Assembly: GCA_037833965.1 (NCBI GenBank)
Contig: AP031358.1
Coordinates: 15,322,001-15,386,000 of the forward strand
Reading direction: 5' to 3'
DNA from: Marchantia polymorpha subsp. ruderalis
Taxonomy: Eukaryota; Streptophyta; Marchantiopsida; Marchantiales; Marchantiaceae
Length of the DNA: 64,000 bases
The position numbers and the translations under genes were made by a program. The notes below the pieces were generated by a model. The model was not told the origin of the DNA, made no database searches, and saw nothing but the letters and a program-made list of their open reading frames with translations. Shown here in pieces: positions 24,642 through 36,804 of this stretch. How positions within the stretch are numbered: position 1 is the stretch's first letter; each line of letters begins with the position of its first letter.

Positions 24642-25043
24642 CAGGCATGGTTATATTAGTCGGTAGCTTAAATCACCTAAATTGCTCAATTTAGTCGCTT
24701 AAAGAAAGTAAATTTAGATAATTAGGCGCTTTTGTGCTAAAAGTCACATCGAGTGTAACTGAGAACTAATGAAGGGTTTGGAAAGAGAGTGATAAGGATT
24801 GCAATCCTACTGTGAGTTTACTTGGAGAAAGAAAAGTCCGGAGTTGTAAATTAATTTTTCTAACTCGGTGAACTATGAAACTAACATGATAACAAGTTGA
24901 ATGGTTGAGATCTCCCGATCTATCACGCTCCAGTTCTGAGCCAATAAGAGTTTAGCTAATAGGTTAATTTAGGCACCAAAGTGAGTGTATATTTAGGTAA
25001 TTTAGGCGCCATGGCATAAGGTCGCCTAAAATAATCATGCCTG
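24642..25043. mobile_element. hAT-type MITE, 402 bp, with 8-bp target duplication
   Basis: The ends are inverted: the left begins CAGGCATGGTTATATTAG and the right, read on the other strand, begins CAGGCATGATTATTTTAG (two differences in 18). Flanking copies AGCATACA (24634-24641) and AGCATACT (25044-25051) agree in seven of eight bases, the 8-bp target duplication expected of hAT transposons. Subterminal CACCTAAAT/TACCTAAAT motifs occur near both ends. It encodes nothing, so it is non-autonomous. The single difference in the duplication and the TIR differences suggest moderate age. Confidence 0.78.
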
Positions 25044-27182
25044 AGCATACTATATGAAAACATACTTACTCTCTTGTGTTTAACATGAACATGAATATAT
25101 AGTTGGTTTTGTTGTAATTACTCATTGAACATTTCAAATTTTTTAATAATGATAAATCAATATTAGTGTAGTTCCATAGTCATGTTTATATTCAACGATT
25201 TTTTTGATAATGATATATGAACATAGTTGAATCTTCATTAGGCAAAAAATTATGTAGTTCTTTCAACTTATTGCAACATCACAAAGAAATTATTAGCATT
25301 AACATTCAATCTTATAACAATAAAAGAGAATTTATTTTTTTGAAAAATATCTTATCATTAGGTGATTATATCAAAGAACTTGATCAAAAATATAAACAAT
25401 ATTAATGGATAATCACATAATAAAATTTTTTTGACCAATATAAAAGATTAAAAAATTAAAATAAAACTAGTGAAAATTTATTTTCATACTTTTTTATGCA
25501 TTATCAATTTAATAAATAAAATCAATTTAGTTGAAAAAATCTACAAATTATCAGATCTTTAGTAACTTGTTAGGAATGGTTAGATTTTTCAACCAAAAAA
25601 AGTCAAACACAGTCGTCAAATGCACTCACACATATACACATGTCAACACAAAAATGCACACGCACAAGTACAACATATATCATACATATGTCTTTTACGT
25701 ATGATCTACATCCATGAAACACCTAAGGTTTTATTAAAAATGTGATCAAAAAATTTTGTGAATAATCTTATATCTAGTCAATTTGATCAACTTCACTCAG
25801 TTAGGTTAAGCTTATGAAACTAAAAGATTTGAATTAACTCCTAAAACTCTCTCCCTAAACTAATGTCGTGAGTATCGTTACCTCAATAACATATATAATT
25901 ATTTTACAAAAGGTTTTAGAAAAGAAATTTAACATATATGACTCTTTGACTGAAGCTAAATAGATTTAAAATTTAGCCAAAACAATATAGAGTAAAAACA
26001 TCTATGGAGAAAAAAAATTGGATATTAAAATCTACTTATGCTTTTCATGCAAAACTTGCAAAGTTGCACAATGTCTCTTCAAACTCTTCAACCAAAAAAA
26101 ACGTTGATCAACGAATCAGCTAGATCAAGCTTATTATCAATCTTTATTGGCTCAATATTTTTATCAAAAGTTATATTTTTGATAAAGTGATATGTGAGTT
26201 TCAGATAGTTTCTTTTTTGTCTATCACTTGATTTGTATAAAAAATAAACATATTTCAATTATCACAGTACAGATTAAGAATCTTCTATTTTAATCTCATC
26301 TCAATAAATAATCTATTCAATCAAATAGTTTCATTTTCTGCAACTGCTATCACCACATATTAGGCTTCAATTGTGAACTAAACTACACACATTTGCAAAA
26401 TAGATTTTCAGATAATGGATTCATCATCAAGAATAACCACATATTTAGTGCAAATTTGCTCGTGTTGAAATCTTGTCTAGAGCATAGTAAGGATTTGATA
26501 TTGTTCAATAAATCATCAAATAAAATTTCTAAGAATGCTAGATCCATAATTTTTAGATATTTTCTTATTCAAATTTTGTTTATTGTCATTTTCCACATAA
26601 CGCAGCAAGGATTTGACGTTATCTAATAAAGTATCAAATCAATTTTCATACTTTATTATGAGATCTTTTAATATTTTTTAGATTAATGAGTTTTATTTCA
26701 CAACTTTTTCATGACATTTTTAGATTTAACATGTAATTGTTCATCTTTCTCATAGAAAAAGCAATATAAATTTTAGTGCATTTCATGAAATAGACGAGAT
26801 TACAGACTGCTTTGTCATAGAAAATATATGACAATTGTTTGACTTGATGACATCATTTTAACTTTGAACTGCATAAAATTAAAATGTGATGTCAAAGTAG
26901 TTTAACTACTTCAATATTTATAGTATCTATTCGCTTAAATATGCACTTGTTTAGGTAAGCATTATTTTTTCACAAAATAAAATTCACATTTAACATGTCA
27001 TGAATTGTCATTTGGCTCAAGTTACAAAAATATTTTGACTTTGGTTTTTAAAATAACAATCCAAATCTTACTCTAAAACAGTTCAACAAATATCTAAGAT
27101 GATCAAAGTTTTCTAATCTCTTCTTGAACTTTTGAGCAAAATCACTGATACTTTATATCAACAACTTGTCTATGAAGTAACT

Positions 27183-27360
27183 TAAATCCAATGTTAACTA
27201 AACTCAAATCTGACTTTTAAGACATAAAAATATATAGTATCATTTTTATTATTCAGATTCTTTTCAGAATTTTTAAATCCGATGTTTACTAAACTCAAAT
27301 CTGAATTTTAAGAGATGTACTTATATAATATTATTTTTATTATTCAGATTCTTTTCAGCA
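27183..27360. repeat. 91-bp tandem repeat, two copies
   Basis: Units starting at 27183 and 27274 share TAAATCC, TAAACTCAAATCTGA and TTATTATTCAGATTCTTTT in the same order with about 10 percent differences. No coding sense is evident. Confidence 0.8.
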
Positions 27361-29099
27361 ATCTTCATCGTCATCAAAAACTCTTCAACATCTTTTTTTC
27401 AACATTTTTTTCAAAATTGCAATTGCAAATACTTCACTATTTTCATCATCAAAGTGAAAAAATTTCTCAAGCTATTCATGCCCAACAGAAACATTTAAAG
27501 TTCCAATAGCTTGTGCAACTTCAGTCACCATATTCTTCATCTCGTTCACTTTTACTAATTGGCTTCTAATGTCATTAATTCAGCATTTGCAAATCATTTC
27601 TGATAGAGCTTGATGACATAGCTTGCCAAGCTTTTTTAACGTAATTCGCACCATCAAATAAATGAGTTGAACTATATACTCCATCTTTTTTTTCCCCTAA
27701 TTGGCTTCTACTGCAATTATTTCAGACTTCACAAATCAATTTTAATAGAATTTGATGACAAAAATTTCCAAGATTCTTTGACATAATTTGTAGTATAACG
27801 CAAGTGACTTAAATTTCCGTATGCAACTTCAGCAACAATTCTATGTAATCTTTGTTATTCTATTTTTTATTATTGCATTTGATAATTTAAAGTGTTTAAA
27901 AGTATTGTGTTACAACAAAAGAATCATCAATGTGCAAGTAAGTTTGTGAGTTTTCACAATGTTGAGGCACACAATAAGGAAGTTGACCCTTGATTTTTTT
28001 TTCTTTATTCTAATTTTTAATAGTAACTTGTCTTACATTAAAAGTCTGAGTCTCAGTATTAGTCTAGAAATAAGCCAGTTTTGTCCATATTGCAAAAGCC
28101 TCCAATATCATATTGAGCATACAGGTAAAAATTGTCCAAAGTTGTCTGCTAACTTGGATCAAATTTGTTGATTTTGGTTTTTTTTCCGTGAGGCATCATC
28201 TTTTGCAATCCTTGATACACTCTAATTTGAAGATGCTTTGAAGTCAATTTCTATAATAAAAAAATTAAATGCAATTCATTTTTTGGTAGATGACATGAGG
28301 TGATGAAACAAAAAATTGACATAAATTATATTGTCAATTTGTAAGTAAAAATTGTCAATTTGTATGTTTTCATTTTAGGTGAAACGACAAATAAGAGATC
28401 AAAAAATCTTCTTTTAAGCTTCATTACACATTGAATGAATTAGCTTAATATCTTTATAATTTTTTCTCGTTTGTTTCACATCAATCTAATAGCTACTTCA
28501 CTAACATTATAATCGCACGAAAGTACTTTTACTAGGACCATATATCTTCTTTAGCTTTTTGAGGATATTGCATCGCTTGTAGCCTTTTTTTACAGGTGAA
28601 AAAATTTGTTCCGGTCTCTACTATTTTTGGCTGTGAAATTTCTAGCCATTAACTTGGCTTTGAAAATTATTTTTAAGTCATATGCTGGATTTTTTTTCAA
28701 ATGGTACATCCACTTGCTAATAATCAATGATTGAATGTTTTTGAAGTTTCATTAACTTTCACGTCCTATTATCAATTTACAATTGCATTTCACATTCTAT
28801 AGCAGTTTTTCATTCAAATTTATAGACAAAAGCTTGAGCTTAATTATAAGAACAAGATGATCTTTTTTACAAGATCAACATATTGACATCATCGTTTTTA
28901 GTCTCAATATCATGATTTCCAAAAATAAATAAATAAATTATAGTGCAGATCTTTTCAGAGCTAGACCAATCCAATTTGATATAATTGATTGATTTCTATC
29001 CTTCAATGCATTTTTTTGAGTCTCATCAATAAAAACTTGCTCTTATAATTTTTGCTTCTTAAAAATTTATTCCAGAACTCGCTAGGTAGTACAATTCAC

Positions 29100-29950
29100 A
29101 CTAGGTTAGAACAATGACTGAAGAAGACCTAATAAAACTAGAAGTACCACGGGGATGTTCGGAAGTCCCTCATACGACTGAGCAGCAAACGGATTGGACA
29201 CCACACAGCCCTCTCACATGAGAGGAACGTACCAAGTTTGAATTACCATCTCAACGACATCACATGCAAAACTCTAAATCCAAAGATTCAGCTAAAATTG
29301 CATTTCTTGGAACAATGTCGTAGATAAGAGAGGAAAAAGACCCAGTTCTAAGATTCAGACCAATCAGGGGAAACAAAGCAGTCTTGATGGAAAAAATGAC
29401 AGAAAAAATGCACTTCAAATTGAGAAATTGTCACATAGAAAAAAAAATCATCAAAAAACGTCAACAAGGATAACCAAACGGCGGATAGTAGGTGGTGCAA
29501 CAAAAAATACATCGAGAAGCACAATCATGTGTAACAAACCGGAAAATGAGGAAGAAGCGACACAAAGGCAACAACCAAACATGACAAATTTTGCACTTAA
29601 CGTGTTATAGAGGTGGAAGATGTGATATGGTCTTTTTCTTGCACCTACTCTGTCCCATTTTGCTTAAATGTTTTTACTGAGGCATGTACGTGAGTCCTTG
29701 TACTCTGACCTTGACTTTGCGGTTTAGAGTTTGACAGTGGCAAGTTGTGGACGTAAACATCGAACATTCTTGAAATATTATGCTCACTGGTTGGCGTGCG
29801 TGTTGACGTCGGCGCGTTTTTGCTCTCCTGCAAATTTCAACTTTGATTTCATGTTTAGATGACTGTTCTCTATTGTCTTGCTGGTGACGGTTTGTTTTAC
29901 TTTTTAGCACATGGCGCCTGAAACACAAAATCCACTAGTTTTTGCAGTTT
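29100..29950. other. Less AT-rich island of unknown nature
   Basis: Composition is visibly more balanced than the flanks. Frames of 60-85 codons occur on both strands (for example 29928-29674 minus) but show no family motif. It is likely an inserted fragment; the source is not recognised. Confidence 0.35.
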
Positions 29951-31080
29951 CAATCAAGATTTGTTCCATTCATACCAGAGCTTTTTTTGAAATATCATTA
30001 ATTCAATTATCTCCTTCATTACAACATGTGCTAATGAAAAAATAATAATTTGTCAGTAGATGGAGTCTGAAAAATCTTTTTTTGTTCAATGATCAAGATT
30101 TGTAAAAAAAATGTGACAATAACCTAACACCCTTCTAGATTTCTATAATTTATAATTCATGTAATCTTTTACATCACTAGCATATGCAGGAATAGAATAT
30201 TTTTTGTATTTAGGTTCTAGCTTGATCATATTTGTTAGTTTTGAGAGTATAAATTTTATAATCAAACATTTAAAAATGACTATAATCAATCATTTATTAA
30301 ATAATTCAATACTAACAGTGTCTAATTATTGATTGCATCAATAGTAGAAAGATTTATAAGAAATAATGCAAAACTGATAGCTTTTGTTCAAAATTCATGT
30401 GGTTAACCAAATTGAGTTAACATATTACACATCTTTTCCAACATTATTTAGTTGGGTCTATAAATAAATTTAGTGTTTTGTTGCAAAGTTTAAATCTTGA
30501 TCATCTTCACTTTGCAATAACTTCTAAAATCCTTGGATGTATACAATTTGCCATTATCCTTACATAGGTATCTCACAAGGTTGTACATACCTTAAACTCA
30601 TTGTGAAAAAACAAATCAATTGAAATGTTGCGTAATTATCAATAAATGATATAGTCAAAAAATGAACTTTCCGCTTTCAACCTCAAGCAAACAAATGTGG
30701 AGTCTAGAATCAAGACTAAAAGATAATATGTAGAATATCAAAACTCACGCTCATCAATTTTTTTTCCTTACTCCCTTTGTCAAAGATTTCATATTTATCA
30801 CCCTCAATACTTGGGCTGTTCTTTGAAACTTATTTGCCATATTCAACCGATAAGACATTCTACAGGTTTTATTTTTAAACTCTGTTAGATGCAAAATTTG
30901 CTATATTGTAGAATTTTTTTGTGCAATGTGGCTTATCTTGGATATGAAATTGATTTAAATGTTATTTTTTATCTCTAGTTCATTATACTTGTAAAGCTTC
31001 AAGCCAAATATTGTAATCAAATTTTAGCAAGGTCAAATAGCACAACGCAAGAACAACATAATCCAATATTCTAATACCAA

Positions 31081-31317
31081 CTAAAATGTGAAAAGGAAAA
31101 TTAAATATGCACAAACGTAGTGTGCGACAGTTGGGTGAGCAGCGTGTTTTCGATGCTCGATGATTTCGCCTTCCATTTGCAGGACCTCCGCGAGAACATT
31201 CATAACCTCGCCCATGTCTAGACTCTCTGAGCTTTGGGCATAATGAACGACAGAGCCAGTTTCGTCACCAGAAGCACTCCTTCTCGCCCAATGGTGTAAC
31301 TTGTAATATTGAAACAT
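31081..31317 (-). CDS. Small orphan reading frame, 78 codons
   Basis: The ATG-led minus-strand frame has balanced codon use and stands out from the AT-rich DNA on both sides. The product has an acidic-amphipathic middle (DMGEVMNVLAEVLQMEGEII) and a hydrophobic end (VCAYLIFLFTF) that reads into AT-rich flank. It may be a captured exon or gene fragment. I do not recognise it and see no partner exons. Low confidence that it is expressed. Confidence 0.25.
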   Translation of the reverse strand: MFQYYKLHHWARRSASGDETGSVVHYAQSSESLDMGEVMNVLAEVLQMEGEIIEHRKHAAHPTVAHYVCAYLIFLFTF

Positions 31318-31913
31318 AGCTGACGGTGTGTTGTTGAGTGGGGTACCATTGGGTAAAATGAAACTTATTGGGCTCCATCAAGTAATTTCAGTTTTCCACA
31401 GGTCCCATCAAGCAATTATCTCTAAAATCAACTCATTTGATACTTGTTAAAAAACATGAATAGTGCGTCAATGAATAAAACCTATTATATTTTGATGACT
31501 TTGCTTAATTTATAATCTGATAAATGTATCTCAATTCGATGACATGAGTCAAGTTAATTGTTCTTTTCATTCTCTTGATTTTTTTTAAATTAAAAAATTT
31601 TTCCTAATATGTATCTTAACATAATTCTTTTCCCCTAAAAAATTTAATATTTTTTTGTCAATATAAGGAATTTAAATATTCTAGTGATATTTTTTAATTA
31701 TTTGAACTCATAAAATAAAATATCTGTACTCACATTCAATTTTTTAAAGTAAAAAAAATCTATAATCTGAAATCTTTCACATCGGTTTGATAGGAAAATA
31801 AAACATATTATAATTGTAAGATCAAATTTTATTCCTTCACAAAATGGCAAAATATTCAAAAGTTCTTAGTCAGCTAATTTGAATGTCAAATTAAGTTGAA
31901 TTATTTATAGTAA

Positions 31914-32266
31914 TGTTATGATTTTACGTGCTTGACTCTACCTCACGATAATGAACAAAGACGAAACAGAGAAGTTTTTGTGGTTCGCCAGCACAATTTG
32001 TGCTAACCACATCCACGGACAAAGAGGAGCCTTTATTCCTTGAGAGAAAGATTACAATGAAGAGCATGAATTATTATGAATCCTGCAGGTTCCTTATATA
32101 GCTAGGAAACCCTAGCATACCACAAGTTTCCAAAAAGTCGTTGGAGACAAGTTCTGGCCGCCTCACAATTTACTTCCAAAAATATGATATGCGCTCCACC
32201 GCTTTGACTATTCAAATTTTCAAGACAATTTGTTGCTTTGCCTAAGTCAAGGCACTATCTTCAACA
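31914..32266 (-). repeat. 3' LTR of the Copia element
   Basis: 353 bp. It aligns along its whole length with 36406-36799 except for the tandem repeat described there. The 5-bp target duplication AGTAA lies immediately outside. Confidence 0.95.
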
Positions 32267-32280
32267 AATCTCCACCTTGA
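32267..32280 (-). other. Copia polypurine tract
   Basis: Read on the minus strand, AAGGTGGAGATT abuts the 3' LTR, as expected for the plus-strand primer. Confidence 0.85.
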
Positions 32281-32407
32281 CTTGAATTCCTCCTCAACAA
32301 TAGTTGCTACTCTTCTTGTGAATAAAGCTTGTCTTCTCTTTACCCAAGTGTCTCCCGTCATAGAGACTCACTGAACCCCACTAGGTCCGTCATGGCCCCG
32401 AAGGATC

Positions 32408-33847
32408 TCACAGGCTCATAATGTTGAGCAATTCCAGGCAATGCTCGAACTTGTTCTTCGGAACCGGCTTTGTGAACATATCCGCGCAGTTGTCAGTTGT
32501 TCCCACTTTCTTTACCTTTATCCTGCTCTCGTTTCTCAAAAAATGATACCTGACGTCGATGTGCTTCGTTCTCTCATGATGAACTTGGTCCTTCGTCAAG
32601 CCTATCGCACTTAAGCTATCACAATGAACTATCGCTTGATCTTGATGTAGGCCTAGATGGTTGACCATATGCTTTAACCAAATCCCCTCCTTTGCTGCTT
32701 CTGTCAAAGCCATGTACTCTGCTTCTGTGGTTGACAGAGTCACCGTCGGCTGTAGCGTAGCCTTCCAACTCACAACGAAACCTCCAAGAGTGAACACATA
32801 TCCTGTCATCGATCTCCTACTATCAATATCACCTGCATAGTTTGAATCTAAGTATCCAGGAACCAAGATATCCTCAGTAGCTCCATAGCATAGGCCAATG
32901 TCTAACGTACCCCTGAGATATCTAATTATACGCTTCACGGCGTGCCAATGTTCCCAACATGGATGAGACATAAATCGAGAAACCACAATAACAGCAAATG
33001 CTATGTCTGGTCGAGTACAGACCATAACATACATTAGACTTCCAACTACGCTTGCATATGGAACCTTGGACATGTACTCCTTCTCCTCCTCGGTCTGAAT
33101 GGTGTACATTTCTAGCTTGATGTTACACTACATAGGGGTATCTATAGACTTGGCGGTTTGCATCCCAAATCTATGTAAGATCTTCTTGATGTAACCTTAT
33201 GGTGACAAGAAAAGCTTACTACTCTCTCTATCTCTGTAGATTTCAACTCCTAGAATTTTCCGAGCAATCCCTAGATCCTTCATCTCGAATTCTGCATTGA
33301 GAGACCTCTTTAGTTCTCTAATGTTTTTGATATTCTGAGTTGCAATCAGAATGTCATCCACAGATAGAACTAGGTAAATGCGTGATACATCATGCAACTT
33401 CTTGTGATACACACAACAATCATACTCACACTTCCAATAGCCTATCTTCAGCATGAAGCTATCGAATTTTTTGTACCATTGCCTCAGAGACTACTTTAGT
33501 CCATACAAGGAACTCTTCAACTTGCACACGTAGTCTTCTTTTCCACGAACTTGAAACCCCTCCGGTTGGTTCATATATATCTCCTCCTCCAGCTCTCCAT
33601 GTAGAAAAGTTGTCTTCACATCTAGTTGTTTGAGCTCTAACACCTGGTGTGCAACCATTGCTAGTAGCACCCTGATTGAAGTATGTATGATCATCGGTGA
33701 GATCATCTGATTGTAGTCAACTTTCTTTCTTTGACTTAATTCTCTTGCAACTACTCTTGCTTTATACTTGACGTCTTCCACTGTAGTGATTCCTTCCGTT
33801 CTTCTAAAAACCCACTTGCAAGTGATTATCTTTCTCCCTAGTGGCAA
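32408..33847 (-). other. Copia reverse transcriptase and RNase H region
   Basis: Reverse transcriptase motifs include KWVFRRTEG, QLDVKTTFLHGELEEEIYM and the YLVLSVDDILIA active-site block. RNase H motifs include GYLDSNYAGD, SWKATLQPTVTLSTTEAEY, HCDSLSAIGL and IDVRYHFLR. The final block carries the Copia tail ADMFTKPVP. Confidence 0.93.
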
Positions 33848-34314
33848 TCATACAAGCTCCCATGTTGAGGTTTTGCTAAGAGATTCCATCTCTTCTTCCA
33901 TAGCGGCAATCTATTGTGTTGACTCGGAACCAATAATTGCAGCCCGATAGGTAAACGGCTCATCTTCCACCTCTTCGGCTACTTGCAAGACATATCTCAC
34001 CAAGTAGTCTTTCTCTAGTCTTGTAAGCAACGTCTTATCCCTCCGTGTGCGACGTGCATCAAGAATCTCGTGTATCAACTACTCTGGTGGTATATCCTCT
34101 TCAAACTCTTCAGATTCTTGCTCTTCCATTTCTCGCGGTGATAGATCAGGCGCTTCAGAATCTTTAGTATCACTCAATTCTGAATTTGCCTCCACCTTCT
34201 TCTTTTCAGCTCCAACCTCTATCTCCACGGTATTAGATTTCAACATCAAACTCTCATCGAAGACTACATTTCTGCTTAGTATAATCTTCCCATCCGACCA
34301 AATCTTATAACTAT

Positions 34315-35438
34315 TCACACCTGTTCCATAACCCATGAACACCCCTTCTTTGCCCTCGGTTCTAGTTTGCCATCATCCACATGATAATAGGCAACACAAC
34401 AAGAAACCCTCAGATTTGAGTAATCTGCTGCCTTTTTGGACCATACCTCAATGAGTATCTTGCATACAATGCCAGTATGAGGACTCCGATTTACAAGATA
34501 GCAAGCCATAGAAACTGCATCTTCCCGAAAACGCCTAGCAAGACTTGCATTCGAAAGCATACATCGTGCCTTCGATAGAAGTGTTTGATTCATCTGTTCC
34601 GCTACACCATTCTGATGTGGTGTACCTCGAACAGTGTGATGGCGAGCTATTCCCTGATCCTTGTAGAATTCATCGAACTCCGATGAACAAAACTTCAAGC
34701 CGTTGTACGTGTGCAGCCTCTTCACCTTCTTTTCCGTCTGATTCTCCACTAGTGTCTTCCACTCCTTGAATTTCCCAAATGCATCACTCTTGTGCTTCAT
34801 CAAAAATATCCAAGTCATCCTTGAATAGTCGTCAATAATGCTCAGAAAGTATATGTGACCGTCAATCGACTCAACTCGAGATGGACCCCAACAATCAATA
34901 TGGATGTAATCTAAAATGTCTTTTGTTCTATGAACCGCCTTTGGGAACTTGCTACGCTGTAGCTTACCAATCACGCAGTGCTCACAAAAACCTAGGCTCT
35001 TGGGCGTGTGCCCGACGAGATAGAATTTCTTGTGAAGTTCCACATTCCACGTTCACTCATATGGTCGAGCCTCATATGCCATAGCCTTGTTTGATCAGCT
35101 TCTTGAATCTCGGCTAAGACAACTCCAACTGACCCTGTGATCGCCGAACCTTGCAATACATACAAAGTCTTATCCTTGATTTCCTTGAGCAGTACCTTCG
35201 AACCCTTGTACACGCATAGATCTCCACCTTCACCTTTGAAGCTAAAACCCTTCTGGTCAAGTACACTTAGAGAGATCATATTCATTGTGATGCGTGGTAC
35301 GTGTCCAACCTCGTTTAAAGTACATGTCTTTCCATCATGGTTCTTGAATCTAAATGAGCCGCTTCCTATTATCTTGCAAACAACTTCATTCGCCATGTGA
35401 ACGGAACCTTCATATGTTTGGTAATAGCTTGAGAACAA
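34315..35438 (-). other. Copia GAG-pre-integrase and integrase region
   Basis: The pre-integrase segment carries the His/Cys zinc site (LWHMRLDHMSERGM, then FCEHCVIGK). The integrase core follows, with the conserved YIHIDCWGPS, IDDYSR and HTVRGTPHQNGVAEQMN stretches. The position between gag/protease and reverse transcriptase defines Ty1/Copia. Confidence 0.92.
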
Positions 35439-36403
35439 CTACTTGTTAGAGCAGATGTGATAAGATGCTCTACAATCAAGAACCCACACATCCGACTGGT
35501 GTGTGACATCATTCATCGATAGAACATAATCGTCCTCAGACGAACTACCCTTTTCTACCATGGCGGCTGATCCGTTTTGTCCTTGTTGTCCTTGTTTCGG
35601 GCAATCTCTTTTGCCGTGGCCCTTTTCCTTGCACCAAGCGCATACATCCTTAGGTAATATAGAACCAGAAAACTGCTTTTTCTTGTTCTTCTTATTCTTG
35701 CTTCCTTTGTTCGCCATCAGTCCGGAAGCATGGTACTCCGTGCTTGTGCCCTTCTGACGTATCTCTCTAGCATGAAGAGCGGATCTCACCTCTTCAAGTG
35801 ATATGCTGTCCTTGTTAACAATGAAGTGTTGAACGAAGTTCTCGTATGATGAAGGTAATGAGATCAATATAAGTAGTGCAACATCCTCATCATTCACCTT
35901 CTCGTCGATGTTACGCAAGTCAAGAATAATTGAATTCAATCGATCAAGGTGGTCTTTGAGGGTTGTTCCTTCATTCATCCGCAGACTGAATAACCGTTGC
36001 TTTAACATCTAGTAAAGCTAGAGAGTCTTTACATGACGAAGTCACTCATCAGCTTGCTGGTGAGTGACTTCGTCATGTAGAGATTCTCTAGCTTGAGCCA
36101 TAACGCAACTGCCGTCTTCTCTCCTGCGACCTCCATAATCACGTCATCTGATATGCACAATATGATGTTTGAGTGTGCCTTCTCCTCCATCAACTTGTAC
36201 TCCGATGATGCAACATCCATGGCTCCCTTATCTCTGATCAGAGGTGCCCATATGCCTTGTGATTTCAACAAGGACTCCATCTTGATCTTCCACAAACTGA
36301 AGCTATACCCTTCAGTGAACTTCTCAATCTTCAACATTGTTCCAGACATCGTTCTTGGTAGATCCACAGCCCTAGTCGCGTGTCTCCACCACTCTGATAC
36401 CAA
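35439..36403 (-). other. Copia gag region
   Basis: The region encodes a Copia gag with the typical leader, the LKDHLDRLNSIILDLRNI segment and a CCHC zinc knuckle (CAWCKEKGHGKRDC near 35.6 kb). A near-perfect 80-bp hairpin sequence lies at 36015-36094. Confidence 0.9.
36392..36402 (-). other. Copia primer-binding site
   Basis: Read on the minus strand, TGGTATCAGAG lies three bases inside the 5' LTR. This is the standard plant Copia complement to the 3' end of initiator tRNA-Met. Confidence 0.9.
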
Positions 36404-36405
36404 TT

Positions 36406-36799
36406 TGTTATGATATTACGTGCTTGACTCTACCTCACGATAATGAACGAAAGACGAAACACAGAAGTTTATGTGGTTCGCTAGCACAATTTGTGCTAAC
36501 TACATCCACGGACAAAGAGTAGACTTTATTCCTTGAGAGAAAAAGATTACAATGAAGAGCATGAATGATTATGAATCCTGCAGGTTCCTTATATAGCTAG
36601 TAAACCCTAGCAGACCATAAGTTTCCAAAAACATCGTTGAAGACAGGCCGCCTCACAATTTACTTCCAAAAATATGACATGCCTTCCAGGCCGCCTCACA
36701 TTTTACTTCCAAAAATATGACATGCCTTCCACCGCTTTGACTATTCAAACTTTCAACACAATTTGTTGACTTTGCCGAATTCAAGGCACTAACTTCAAC
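36406..36799 (-). repeat. 5' LTR of the Copia element
   Basis: 394 bp, 41 bp longer than its partner, mainly because a stretch of about 43 bp (GGCCGCCTCACAATTTAC through CCTTCCA) is repeated in tandem here and single in the other LTR. Ends are TGTTATGAT and CTTCAACA as read on the plus strand. Confidence 0.95.
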
Positions 36800-36804
36800 A
36801 AGTA

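Larger units (their letters stand above)
25990..30620 (-). mobile_element. Heavily decayed Ty1/Copia relic
   Basis: Minus-strand traces recall the Copia ribonuclease H region (about 26390-26045) and the Copia integrase core (about 30600-30400). They are in the order expected for one element but further apart than usual, which suggests later insertions, perhaps including the compositional island near 29.1-29.95 kb. It is broken very many times and is AT-rich, so it is old. No LTRs were identified. That both traces belong to the same element is an inference. Confidence 0.4.
25052..31080. other. AT-rich decayed repeat region
   Basis: Mostly AT-rich DNA without live genes. It contains a 91-bp tandem repeat (27183-27360), two traces of one or more Copia elements (26045-26390 and about 30400-30600, minus strand) and a less AT-rich island at 29.1-29.95 kb. 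The rest I cannot name. Confidence 0.55.
31914..36799 (-). mobile_element. Ty1/Copia LTR retrotransposon, full-length but broken
   Basis: LTRs lie at both ends: 36406-36799 (5', in element orientation) and 31914-32266 (3'). Both run TG...CA, and a 5-bp target duplication AGTAA is present at 31909-31913 and 36800-36804. A primer-binding site matching initiator tRNA-Met follows the 5' LTR and a purine tract precedes the 3' LTR. The internal order gag, protease region, integrase, reverse transcriptase, RNase H is that of Copia. It is broken in about half a dozen places. The LTRs differ at roughly 6 percent of aligned positions by eye, which suggests an insertion a few million years ago at usual plant rates (rate assumed). 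Confidence 0.97.

Noticed and set aside
28080-28150. Plus-strand Cys/His pattern resembling a gag zinc knuckle
   Set aside because: Spacing is irregular, the strand is opposite to the nearby Copia relic and no adjoining gag sequence is evident.
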